Positions 53,578 through 61,365 of a stretch of DNA of 64,000 nucleotides are shown one piece after another (within the stretch, counting starts at the first letter, position 1; the number at the start of each line of letters is the position of its first letter). Both the position numbers and the translations under genes were made by a program. This stretch comes from Streptomyces profundus (lineage in GTDB: Bacteria > Actinomycetota > Actinomycetes > Streptomycetales > Streptomycetaceae). Location: positions 1,984,001-2,048,000 of the forward strand of contig NZ_CP082362.1 in assembly GCF_020740535.1 (NCBI RefSeq), in the 5' to 3' direction. The notes beneath the pieces were generated by a model. That model searched no databases, had not been told where the DNA came from, and saw only the letters and a list, made by a program, of their open reading frames with translations.

Positions 53578-56500
53578 TCAGCCGACGATCGGGGCGGCCG
53601 GCTCGCCGACGTAGGCCCGCCACAGCGCGGCGTAACGTCCGTCGGCGGCGAGGAGTCCGGCGTGGTCGCCGTCCTCCACCACCCGCCCCTGGTCCAGCAC
53701 AACCACCCGGTCGGCGCGGGCGGCCGTGGTCAGCCGGTGGGCGACCACCAGCGTGGTGCGGCTGCCGGCCAGCCGGTCCGTGGCGTCGTTGACCAGCGCC
53801 TCGGTGGCCAGGTCGAGCGCGGCGGTGGCCTCGTCCAGGAGCAGGATGTCGGGGTCCACCAGCTCGGCCCTGGCCAGAGCGATCAACTGGCGCTGTCCGG
53901 CGGACAGATTGCGTCCCTTCTCGGCCACCCGATGGCGGTAGCCGCCGGCCAGCGCCACGATCATCCGATGGGCGCCGACCGCCCTGGCCGCCGCCTCCAC
54001 CCGGGCGTCGTCGACGTCGGGGTCGCCGTAGGCGATGGCGTCCCGCACGGTGCCGGCGAAGAGATACGGCTCCTGGGGCACCACGCCCAGCCGGTGCCGG
54101 TACTCCGTCAGGTCCAGCTCCCGCAGATCGACGCCGCCGAGCCGCACCGCGCCGCCCGTCGGGTCGTAGTACCGCGCCACCAGCTTCACCAGGGTGGACT
54201 TGCCCGCTCCCGTCTCCCCGACGAAGGCCACCGTCTGGCCGGCGGGGATCCGCAGGTCGATCCCGTCGAGCGCGTCCTCGTCCGCCCCACGGTAGGCGAA
54301 CCGCACCTGGTCGAACGCCAGCTCCTCGGCCGCGCTCTCCACCGGCCGTGGCCGCCGGGCCGCCGGCGTCGTGGTGCGCTCGGCCAGCAACTCGCGCACC
54401 CGGCCCAGCGAGACCACCGCCTGCTGGTAGCCGTCGAAGACCTGCGAGAGCTGCTGCACCGGGGCGAAGAACAGCTCGATGTACAGGAGGTAGGCGACCA
54501 GCGCGCCCGCCGTCAGCGTGCCGTCGCTCACCCGTCCCGCGCCCACCACCAGCACGCCGGCGGTCGCCACCGTGGCCAGCAGCTGGACGAACGGGAAGTA
54601 GACCGAGATCAGCCACTGGCCCCGCACCCGCGCCTGCCGGTAGCCGTCCGAACGGGCCACGAACCGCTCATAGCCGTCCCGCTCCCGCCGGAACGCCTGC
54701 ACCATCCGCAGGCCGGCCACCGACTCCTGGAGGTCGGCGTTGACGCCGCCGACCCGCTCCCTGGCCAACTCGTAGGCGCGGGTGCTCAGTCGGCGGAAGA
54801 AGAAGGTGCCGACGACCAGCGGCACCAGCGTCGCCAGCACCACCAGCGCCAGCTGGACGTCCAGCGCGAACAGCACCACCAGGATGCCGAGGAAGGTCAG
54901 CACCGAGACCAGTGCCTGCACCAGCCCGGTCTGTAGGAAGGTGGTGAGCGCGTCCACATCCGTGGTCATCCGGGTCATCACCCGGCCGGCCAGCTCCCGC
55001 TCGTAGAAGTCCAGGCCGAGACGTTGGAGATGGGCGAAGATCTTCACCCGCAGCGTGTAGAGCGCCCGCTCCCCCGTGCGGCCCATGGCGCGCGTCGCGC
55101 CGTACTGCGCGGCCCACTGCGCCAACACCACCACCAGGGCGAGCCCGGCCGCGGCCCACACCGCGCCCAGCGCGGTCTGCCGCACGCCCTCGTCGATGCC
55201 GTGCCGGATCAGCACCGGCAGCAGCAGCGAGGCCAGCGCGTCGGCCACCACCAGCAGCAGCGCCCCGGCCAGCGGAACGCCGAGCCCGGACAGCAGCCGG
55301 CGCAGCCCGTAGGTGTGCTCACCGCGTTCGGCCCGCCGCTCGTCGACGGCCGGCAGATCGTCGGCCGGCGGCAGCGCCGCCAGCTGCGCCAGCAGCTCGG
55401 GGGTGGGCGGCGGGTTCCCGTCGTCGACAGCGTCGCCGGTGTCCGGGCGCTGCCATGCCTCGGCCGTCACCTGGCCGGGCGTCCAGGCGGCCTCGCGCTC
55501 GGCCGCCGCCATCCCGGCCGGGTCGCGGTCCACGCCGCCCAGCTCGCCCGGGTCGGCCAGCAGCCGCCGGTACAGCTCGCAGCGGCCGAGCAGCTGCTGG
55601 TGGGTGCCGGTGTCGACGAGCCGTCCGCCGTCCAACACGGCTACCCGGTCGGCCAGTTGCAGGGTCGACTCGCGGTGCGCGATCAGCAGCGTGGTGCGCC
55701 CGCGCATCACCGAGCGCAGCGCGTCATGGATCTCGTGCTCCACCCGCGCGTCCACGGCCGAGGTGGCGTCGTCCAGGATCAGCAGCCGGGGGTCCGTGAG
55801 GATCGCGCGGGCCAGCGCGATCCGCTGGCGCTGACCGCCGGAGAGCGTCAGCCCCTGCTCGCCGATCACGGTGTCGTAGCCGTCCGGCAGCTCCTCGATG
55901 AAGCCCTCGGCCTGCGCCGCCCTGGCCGCGGCCCTGATCTGCTCCTCGGTCGCCTCGGGGTGCCCATAGGCGAGGTTGCCCCTGATGGTGTCCGAGAAGA
56001 GGAAGCTGTCCTCGGGCACCAGACCGATCGCGCCGCGCAACGAGTCGGCCGTCAACGTCCGCACGTCCAGGCCGCCGACCCGCACGCTGCCGCTGTCCGG
56101 ATCGTAGAAGCGCGGCAACAGCAGCGAGACGGTGGACTTGCCGCTGCCGGACGGGCCGACCACGGCCAGCGTCTCGCCCTCGTGCACCCGCAGCGACAGC
56201 CCGCTGAGCACCGGCCGGTCCGTGCCGTAGCCGAAGGTGACCCGGTCGATCTCGACGGTGGCCGGCACATCCGCCGGCAGCGGCGTGGCGTCGGGGGCCT
56301 CCCGGATCACGGGCTCGGTGTCGATCAGTTCGAGCACCCGCTCCACGCCGGCCCTGGCCTGCTGCCCCACGGTGATGATCACGGTCAGCATCCGGACCGG
56401 GCCGACCAGCTGCGCCAGATAGGTGGAGAACGCCACAAAGGTGCCCAGGGTGATCTCGCCCCTGGTGGCCATCCAGCCGCCGAGGGCCAACATCGCGACC

Positions 56501-57270
56501 TGCCCCAGCGAGGGCACCGCCTGGAGGGCCGGGGTGTAGCGGGCGGCCAGCCGCACGCTCCGCATCCGGGCGGCGAAGAGCCGCTCGCTCACCCCCCGCA
56601 GCCGCCCCATCTCCTGGTGCTCCTGGCCGAAGCCCTTGACCACCCGGACGCCGCCGACCGCGCCGTCCACCACCCCGGCCACCTCGGCGGCCTGGGCCTG
56701 CGCGTGCCAGGTCGCGGGGAAGAGCCGGGTCCTGGAACGCCGGGCGATCGCCCACAGCGCGGGCGCGACGGCCAGCGCCACCAGGGTCAGCAGCGGCGAG
56801 AGGGTGAGCATCACCACCAGGGAGACGGCGAAGAGCATCACGTTGCCGACGGTCATCGGCATCATGAAGAGCAGCCCCTGGATCAGCTGGAGGTCGCTGG
56901 TGGCCCGCCCGACCACCTGCCCGGTGCTCAGCCGGTCCTGCCGGCGGCCGTCAAGACGGGTGATGCTGGCGAACATCTCGGTCCGCAGGTCGTGTTGCAC
57001 ATCGATGCCGAGCCGGCCACCGAAGTAGCGGCGGACGAACGTCAGCGCGTAGACCACGACGGCGGCGCCCAGCAGCAGGCCGACCCACAGGCCGAGGCCG
57101 CCCTCCTCGCCGAGCACCACGTCGTCGATGACCACCTTGATGATCAACGGCATCAGGGCCATCACGCCCATGCCCACCAGGGAGGCGGTCAGCGAGAGCA
57201 GAAGATTGCGCCGATGCCGCCAGCAGTAGCCGACCAGCCGCCGTATCCAACCGGCCTCACGTTCCGCCAC
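53578..57270 (-). CDS. Fused double ABC exporter with one degenerate ATP site
   Basis: The 1230-residue protein is (TMD-NBD)-(TMD-NBD), the fusion of two half exporters of the MsbA/LmrA type. NBD1 has Walker A GPSGSGKST near residue 372, signature LSGGQRQRIALARA and Walker B LLILDDATSAVD, where the catalytic glutamate is replaced by aspartate. NBD2 has GETGAGKST, signature LSAGQRQLIALARAEL and canonical LLLDEATAALD. This asymmetry is typical of heterodimeric exporters such as TM287/288 and BmrCD. It is likely to export a drug or lipid. GTG 57270 has GGGAGG seven bases upstream; the 31 codons before it look non-coding. Confidence 0.92.
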   Translation of the reverse strand: MAEREAGWIRRLVGYCWRHRRNLLLSLTASLVGMGVMALMPLIIKVVIDDVVLGEEGGLGLWVGLLLGAAVVVYALTFVRRYFGGRLGIDVQHDLRTEMFASITRLDGRRQDRLSTGQVVGRATSDLQLIQGLLFMMPMTVGNVMLFAVSLVVMLTLSPLLTLVALAVAPALWAIARRSRTRLFPATWHAQAQAAEVAGVVDGAVGGVRVVKGFGQEHQEMGRLRGVSERLFAARMRSVRLAARYTPALQAVPSLGQVAMLALGGWMATRGEITLGTFVAFSTYLAQLVGPVRMLTVIITVGQQARAGVERVLELIDTEPVIREAPDATPLPADVPATVEIDRVTFGYGTDRPVLSGLSLRVHEGETLAVVGPSGSGKSTVSLLLPRFYDPDSGSVRVGGLDVRTLTADSLRGAIGLVPEDSFLFSDTIRGNLAYGHPEATEEQIRAAARAAQAEGFIEELPDGYDTVIGEQGLTLSGGQRQRIALARAILTDPRLLILDDATSAVDARVEHEIHDALRSVMRGRTTLLIAHRESTLQLADRVAVLDGGRLVDTGTHQQLLGRCELYRRLLADPGELGGVDRDPAGMAAAEREAAWTPGQVTAEAWQRPDTGDAVDDGNPPPTPELLAQLAALPPADDLPAVDERRAERGEHTYGLRRLLSGLGVPLAGALLLVVADALASLLLPVLIRHGIDEGVRQTALGAVWAAAGLALVVVLAQWAAQYGATRAMGRTGERALYTLRVKIFAHLQRLGLDFYERELAGRVMTRMTTDVDALTTFLQTGLVQALVSVLTFLGILVVLFALDVQLALVVLATLVPLVVGTFFFRRLSTRAYELARERVGGVNADLQESVAGLRMVQAFRRERDGYERFVARSDGYRQARVRGQWLISVYFPFVQLLATVATAGVLVVGAGRVSDGTLTAGALVAYLLYIELFFAPVQQLSQVFDGYQQAVVSLGRVRELLAERTTTPAARRPRPVESAAEELAFDQVRFAYRGADEDALDGIDLRIPAGQTVAFVGETGAGKSTLVKLVARYYDPTGGAVRLGGVDLRELDLTEYRHRLGVVPQEPYLFAGTVRDAIAYGDPDVDDARVEAAARAVGAHRMIVALAGGYRHRVAEKGRNLSAGQRQLIALARAELVDPDILLLDEATAALDLATEALVNDATDRLAGSRTTLVVAHRLTTAARADRVVVLDQGRVVEDGDHAGLLAADGRYAALWRAYVGEPAAPIVG

Positions 57271-57418
57271 CGCTGTGCCTCCCGGGCCCGAGCTTCCGCC
57301 GTTGTTCCGATGAGTGATCTTCGAATCCGCCGTAGGCCCAACACCGCTGGCCGGCCATTTCATCCCATCGCAACAATATGAACGTCACACTCGGCGTGCC
57401 ATGGCGCGCGGCCGGCGC

Positions 57419-57832
57419 TCAGCTCCGCGCCCCCGCGCGGACGCGCCGGCCGGCCAGCCCCGGCACCAGGACGGCCGCGACCGCCAGATGCGTCCAGGCC
57501 AGCGCCATCCGCGTGGAGCCGCTCATCCCCGAGCCGGTCAGCGGCAGGAACGACAGCGCGAGCACGACGCCGGCCACGGCGAGCCAGATCCCACGCGCCC
57601 GCCGCGTGCACCGCTCCAACACGGCGAGCAGGCCCCACCCGGCGAGACCGGCGGCCAGGGACCCCGCGACCACCGCGACCGGGCCGATCTCCAGGACGCG
57701 TTCGTCCGCCCCCTGCCCCTCGCTGATCCGCGGCTCCCGCCCCAGGAGCGGATCGGCCACCAGCCAGACGAGCGGCGCGGCGGCCGTCGCCGCGAGCACG
57801 GCCCCGCCCCGCCGCGGACGCCGGTCCGTCAT
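57419..57832 (-). CDS. Small membrane protein, DUF6069-like
   Basis: The 137-residue protein has four hydrophobic helices (AVLAATAAAPLVWLVADPLL, VAVVAGSLAAGLAGWGLLAV, GIWLAVAGVVLALSFLPLTG, MALAWTHLAVAAVLVPGLAG) and basic ends. Proteins of this topology next to TetR genes are common in streptomycetes and are usually annotated DUF6069. The ATG overlaps the TetR stop by four bases, so it is coexpressed with and likely controlled by that regulator. Confidence 0.8.
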   Translation of the reverse strand: MTDRRPRRGGAVLAATAAAPLVWLVADPLLGREPRISEGQGADERVLEIGPVAVVAGSLAAGLAGWGLLAVLERCTRRARGIWLAVAGVVLALSFLPLTGSGMSGSTRMALAWTHLAVAAVLVPGLAGRRVRAGARS

Positions 57833-58449
57833 GACGACTCCCCGGGGCCGCCGAGCGCGCCATGCAGGAAGACCTCCACCACGGTGTGGACGGCCAGCCC
57901 CGGCTCCTCCTCGCGCAGCTGGGTGAAGAGCAGCCCGAGGAACACCCCGGCGATCTGCTCGGGGGGCAGCCGCAGGGACTCCCGGTCGGGTTCCAGGAGT
58001 TCGCCCACCGCGCTCCTGATGCTGGCCAGGGACTCCGCCCGGCCCATCCCGCGCACCTGCTGGTCGGGGGAGCCGGCCCGGCGGCGGTGACCCGAGGCGT
58101 GCAGCGCCGTCGCCACGCTCCCCATGCGTTCCAGATGGGCCCGCAGGGCCTCGGCGGCCTCGACCAGCCGGTCGGGCAGCGGCTGGTCGAGAGGGATGGA
58201 GGCCAACTCGCGGACGGCGTGGTCGGGACGGAGGGCCTCGGCCATGCAGGCGTCCAGCAGCTCCTCCTTGTCCGTGAAGACGCGGAAGATCGTGGCCTCG
58301 CCGATGCCGGCGGCCCGCGCGATCCTGCTGGTGGTCACGGCCGCGCCGTACTCGCCGAGCAGCGGCAACGCCGCCTTGACGATCATCTCGCGGCGCTCTT
58401 CCGGGCTCATGCCCGGCGCACGGCGCCGGTTCCGTCCGGTGCTGGTCAT
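57829..58449 (-). CDS. TetR-family regulator with its own palindromic operators
   Basis: The 206-residue protein has an N-terminal helix-turn-helix (MSPEERREMIVKAALPLLGE ... SRIARAAGIGEATIFRVFTD) and a C-terminal ligand domain. A basic 14-residue leader precedes the first helix. Two GAGTGAGT-type palindromes lie just upstream of its ATG, so autoregulation is almost certain. They also lie between it and the erm promoter, which makes control of erm possible but unproven. Confidence 0.9.
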   Translation of the reverse strand: MTSTGRNRRRAPGMSPEERREMIVKAALPLLGEYGAAVTTSRIARAAGIGEATIFRVFTDKEELLDACMAEALRPDHAVRELASIPLDQPLPDRLVEAAEALRAHLERMGSVATALHASGHRRRAGSPDQQVRGMGRAESLASIRSAVGELLEPDRESLRLPPEQIAGVFLGLLFTQLREEEPGLAVHTVVEVFLHGALGGPGESS

Positions 58450-58461
58450 GCCCGGAGATTA

Positions 58462-58505
58462 CGGAGTGAGTGCTCACTCCGTCAAGTGTGAGTGAGTACT
58501 CACTC
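58462..58505. promoter_or_regulatory. Two TetR operators
   Basis: CGGAGTGAGTGCTCACTCCG (58462-58481; symmetric except the two central bases) and GAGTGAGTACTCACTC (58490-58505; perfect) have centres 26 bases apart. They start 12 bases upstream of the TetR ATG and end 30 bases before the -35 of the erm leader promoter. Confidence 0.9.
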
Positions 58506-58535
58506 CGGACCGCGCGCGAACCCACCGGAACCGGA

Positions 58536-58564
58536 TTGACCGCCCAGGAAGCGAACCCTAGGAT
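58536..58564 (+). promoter_or_regulatory. Principal-sigma promoter of the erm leader
   Basis: TTGACC (58536-58541), a 17-base spacer and TAGGAT (58559-58564) match the vegetative consensus. The predicted start of transcription, about seven bases after the -10, coincides with the A of ATG 58572. Confidence 0.8.
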
Positions 58565-58571
58565 CGCCGCC

Positions 58572-58679
58572 ATGGGAGCCTTCACGTTGATCAACGGACG
58601 TCGCGCCGGCGCGCGGACGTTCGTTGCGAGCACCCCGTCTCGACGTCCCCGCCCCCGGCGCCAGGCCCTGGTCCGCTAA
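58572..58679 (+). CDS. Candidate erm leader peptide, probably leaderless
   Basis: The 35-residue ORF begins MGAFTLINGRRAGARTFVAS and ends in an Arg/Pro-rich tail. It lies between a promoter and the erm gene, 180 bases before the erm start. Known Erm leader peptides are 8-40 residues and stall the drug-bound ribosome. The TFVAS segment resembles the IFVIS stalling motif of ErmCL, and MG- at the start is also shared. Transcription is predicted to begin at or next to the ATG; the upstream AGGA would lie in the -10 element and not be on the mRNA. Function as an attenuator is inferred from the position and from the downstream hairpin. Confidence 0.65.
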   Translation: MGAFTLINGRRAGARTFVASTPSRRPRPRRQALVR

Positions 58680-58800
58680 GCCGCCGGGCACCGACACCCG
58701 AGCGCCGTACGTCGCGCTCCGTTCGTGTCCCGCCTCTCCCACCAGGGCCGTCCGTGTCCCCCGTCGACCGGACAGGCCGCCTGGCTCCACGCCCCCCTTC

Positions 58801-58856
58801 GGGAACCTCCCGCTCAGGGAAGCTCCCCTCCGGCCTGTCCTCGCAGTTTCGAGGAC
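58801..58856 (+). promoter_or_regulatory. Attenuator hairpins before erm, one sequestering the ribosome-binding site
   Basis: GTCCTCG (58837-58843) pairs perfectly with CGAGGAC (58850-58856) around loop CAGTTT and buries the erm Shine-Dalgarno GAGGA (58851-58855). The preceding hairpin at 58801-58827 pairs GGGAACCTCCC with GGGAAGCTCCC around GCTCA, with two mismatches. Further upstream GGCCCTGGT (58665-58673), at the end of the leader ORF, can pair with ACCAGGGCC (58741-58749). Confidence 0.75.
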
Positions 58857-58860
58857 TCAC

Positions 58861-59631
58861 GTGGCCCGCCACCGCAAGACCCTTTCGCAGAACTTCCTGC
58901 ACAACACCGCCGTGCTGCGCGGCATCGTCCGCGCCGCCGAGCTGACCCCCGCCGACCTGGTGCTCGAACCCGGCGCGGGCGAGGGCACCGTCACCCGCGC
59001 CCTGGCCCGCGAGGTGCGCGAGGTGATCGCCTATGAGATCGACCCCGGGCTCGCCGCCGCACTGCCCCGCCGACTGGCGCGCGAGGGCAACGTCCGGGTG
59101 GTGCCGGGCGACTTCCTGCGCGCTAGGCCACCCCGGCGCCCGTTCGCCGTGGTCGGCAACATCCCCTACTCCCGCACCACCGACATCGTCCGCTGGTGCC
59201 TCGCCGCACCGGCGCTGACCTCGGCGACCCTGGTCACCCAGCGTGAGTACGCCCGCAAGCGCACCGGGGACTTCGGCAGCTGGCCGCTGCTGACGGTGAG
59301 CAGCTGGCCGGAGTTCGACTGGCGGCTGGGGCCGCGCGTCGCGCGCCACCACTTCACCCCGGTGCCGCGCACCGACTCCGCGCTGCTCCGGCTGGTCCGC
59401 CGCCCGGCGCCGCTGCTGCCGCACCGCGAGCTGGCGGCGTACCGGGCGCTGGTCGCCGAGGGGTTCACCGGGATCGGCGGCTCGCTGGGCGCCACCCTGC
59501 GCCGCACCCGCCGCGCCGACCGCGTCCGCGCCGCCCTGGCCGCCGCCGGGATCGACCCCGACGCGACGGTGGGCCGGATCACCCCGCCCCAGTGGCTGCG
59601 GGTGCACCGCGCCCTCCGCCGGGAGGGCTGA
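58861..59631 (+). CDS. erm: Erm-family 23S rRNA adenine-N6-methyltransferase
   Basis: The 256-residue protein begins MARHRKTLSQNFLHNTAVLR, the typical Erm/KsgA start, with SAM motif I VLEPGAGEGT (35-44), the acidic ligand in YEIDPGLA, GDFLRARPP and the catalytic NIPY at residues 100-103. The next part, LVTQREYARKRTG, and DFDW-like SSWPEFDWRLGPRVARHHFT place it with Erm enzymes rather than KsgA. These methylate A2058 of 23S rRNA and protect against macrolides, lincosamides and streptogramin B. GTG 58861 is four bases after the GAGGA sequestered in a hairpin. No macrolide cluster adjoins, so it is a stand-alone resistance gene. Whether it mono- or dimethylates cannot be told. Confidence 0.9.
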   Translation: MARHRKTLSQNFLHNTAVLRGIVRAAELTPADLVLEPGAGEGTVTRALAREVREVIAYEIDPGLAAALPRRLAREGNVRVVPGDFLRARPPRRPFAVVGNIPYSRTTDIVRWCLAAPALTSATLVTQREYARKRTGDFGSWPLLTVSSWPEFDWRLGPRVARHHFTPVPRTDSALLRLVRRPAPLLPHRELAAYRALVAEGFTGIGGSLGATLRRTRRADRVRAALAAAGIDPDATVGRITPPQWLRVHRALRREG

Positions 59632-59644
59632 GTCCTCGGGGCGG

Positions 59645-59668
59645 GTTTCCATCGTCGGCGCGGGGTTA
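59645..59668 (+). promoter_or_regulatory. SigB/SigH-type stress promoter of the following operon
   Basis: GTTT (59645-59648), 14 bases and GGGTTA (59663-59668) fit the Streptomyces SigB-family consensus GTTT-N14-16-GGGTAT except for one base. It lies 56 bases before ATG 59724. Confidence 0.6.
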
Positions 59669-59723
59669 CCCGAGCGCTTCGGAAGCGAGCCCGAATCCGG
59701 AATCCAGAACGAGGAAGCGAACC

Positions 59724-60239
59724 ATGAGCGATTCACTGAGCAGCGACCTGTGGACCGGCGAGCGGGACGCCCCCGCGGCCAAGGCCAGGGCCGCCGCCCG
59801 CCAGGTGCGCGAACGCGCCGGCGACCAGGCCGAGGGCCAGACCCACCGGGCGGCGGACCAGGTCCGTCGGATAGCCGACGAGCTGGCCGAGCTCGCCCGG
59901 CAGGCGCCCGAGGACTCACCGACCCGCGGCCTGGTCTCCCAGGCGGCGAACGGGGGCCACCGGGCCGCGAGCTATCTCGACGAGCACGGCGTCGACGGGC
60001 TGCTGGAGAACACCCAGCGGTTCGCCAGGCAGCGCCCCACCGCCTTCGTCGGCGCCACGGCGCTGGCCGGCTTCGCCGTGGGCCGCCTGGCCAAGGCCGG
60101 CCTGGCGGCCGGCGGCGCCACCAGCCGCGACGGCGAGAACGAGGGCGCGGACGAACCGGCCCCGGTCGACAGGATCACCGAACGCGGCCCGTTCGACACC
60201 GCTGACCACCCCGAGCGGACCGGCTACCCGGAGGCGTGA
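59724..60239 (+). CDS. Helical membrane-associated stress protein, function unknown
   Basis: The 171-residue protein has an Ala/Arg/Gln-rich helical N-terminal part (AAKARAAARQVRERAGDQAE) and a single hydrophobic segment (TAFVGATALAGFAVGRLAKA) near residue 115, then a charged tail. Proteins of this plan precede the holin-family and DUF3618 genes in many streptomycetes. GAGGAA upstream of ATG 59724 supports the start. It is the first gene of a three-gene operon with spacings of 1 and -25 bases. Confidence 0.78.
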   Translation: MSDSLSSDLWTGERDAPAAKARAAARQVRERAGDQAEGQTHRAADQVRRIADELAELARQAPEDSPTRGLVSQAANGGHRAASYLDEHGVDGLLENTQRFARQRPTAFVGATALAGFAVGRLAKAGLAAGGATSRDGENEGADEPAPVDRITERGPFDTADHPERTGYPEA

Positions 60240-60240
60240 C

Positions 60241-60690
60241 ATGGCCCAGCACACCGACGAACGCACCGCGCCGACCACCGGGGCAGGCGCCGCCGAACGC
60301 ACCGACGACCACTCGGGCGGCTCGGTCGGCGACCTGTTCGCCGAGGTGACGGCGGACATCCAGCGGCTCTTCCGCCAGGAGGCCGAGCTGGCCAGGACCG
60401 AGGTGCGGGAGGAGTTCGGCAAGGCGGGCAAGGCCGCCGGCATGATGGCCGCCGCCGGCGTCGCCGGAGCCCTGGTCGTGCTCTTCCTCTCCCTGTCCCT
60501 GATGTTCGCGCTCGGCAACGTGCTCGACCTGGGCTGGGCCGCGCTGATCGTCACCGGCGCCTGGGCGCTGATCGGCGGGGCCCTGTTCCTGCTGGGCCGA
60601 GGCCGGCTGCGCGCCTTCTCGCCCAAACCCACCAAGACCCTGGACAGCCTGAAGGAGGACGCCTCATGGGCACGTCATCCAAGGACATAA
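60241..60690 (+). CDS. Phage-holin-family-like membrane protein (DUF1469 type)
   Basis: The 149-residue protein has a helical N-terminal part (SVGDLFAEVTADIQRLFRQE AELARTEVREEF) and two transmembrane helices (AGVAGALVVLFLSLSLMFAL and AALIVTGAWALIGGALFLLG). Despite the family name it is a chromosomal envelope protein, not a phage remnant; it is commonly followed by a DUF3618 gene as here. It begins one base after the previous stop. Confidence 0.85.
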   Translation: MAQHTDERTAPTTGAGAAERTDDHSGGSVGDLFAEVTADIQRLFRQEAELARTEVREEFGKAGKAAGMMAAAGVAGALVVLFLSLSLMFALGNVLDLGWAALIVTGAWALIGGALFLLGRGRLRAFSPKPTKTLDSLKEDASWARHPRT

Positions 60691-61205
60691 AGAGCGATAT
60701 CGAGAACACCCGATCGCAACTGGCCAGCGACCTCGACCAGTTGGCCCACCGGGTCAGCCCGATGGACGCGGTCCGCCGTGGCGGCGGACAGCTGCGCGGC
60801 GGGATGAGCGAGCGACGCGAGCGGGCCAGGGAGCGCGGCCAGGACACCGGCCAGGCGCTGCGCGACGGCACGGGTCAGGCCACCGCGGCCCTGGGCCGCA
60901 CCAGGGACCGGGCCTCGACCGGCACCCGGAACAACCCGCTGGCCGGCGGCGCCATCGGCTTCGCCATGGGCGTGCTGGCCGCCGCCGTGCTCCCCGGCAG
61001 CGCGCCGGAACGGCGGGCCGCCGACCGCGTCGCCGAGCGCGCCGCCCCCCGCGTCGACCCGCTCACGGACGCGGCGGCCCGTTCCGCCCGCGACTTCGGG
61101 GAGGACGCCAAGGGCACCGTGCGCCAGGCGGCCGAGGAGCTGCGGGAGTCGGCGAGCCAGGCGGCGCGCGAGACCAGAGCGCGCGCCGGTGGCTCCCCCT
61201 CCTGA
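60666..61205 (+). CDS. DUF3618-domain protein
   Basis: The 179-residue protein starts with the DUF3618 motif SDIENTRSQLASDLDQLAHR followed by V-S-P, then a long basic helix, one hydrophobic segment (GGAIGFAMGVLAAAVLPGS) near residue 100 and an amphipathic helical tail. It overlaps the holin-like gene by 25 bases in another frame. The three genes are probably part of an envelope or osmotic stress response, consistent with the SigB-type promoter. Confidence 0.85.
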   Translation: MGTSSKDIKSDIENTRSQLASDLDQLAHRVSPMDAVRRGGGQLRGGMSERRERARERGQDTGQALRDGTGQATAALGRTRDRASTGTRNNPLAGGAIGFAMGVLAAAVLPGSAPERRAADRVAERAAPRVDPLTDAAARSARDFGEDAKGTVRQAAEELRESASQAARETRARAGGSPS

Positions 61206-61365
61206 CGCCCGCGCCGCCGTCCCACCCCCGTGCCCCTCGGCCCCACCGGTCGGGGGGCACGCGTGCCACGCACGCCCCCCGACCAGCGGCCAGGGGCCGT
61301 CCGGCGGAGATCACAGCTCGGCGACGCCCGCACCGGAATGGACCCGTCCGGGCGATACTGGGCGT

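Noticed and set aside
60241..60690. Holin-family gene as a sign of prophage
   Set aside because: No phage structural, lysis or integrase genes are near; this gene family with DUF3618 is normal chromosomal content in streptomycetes.
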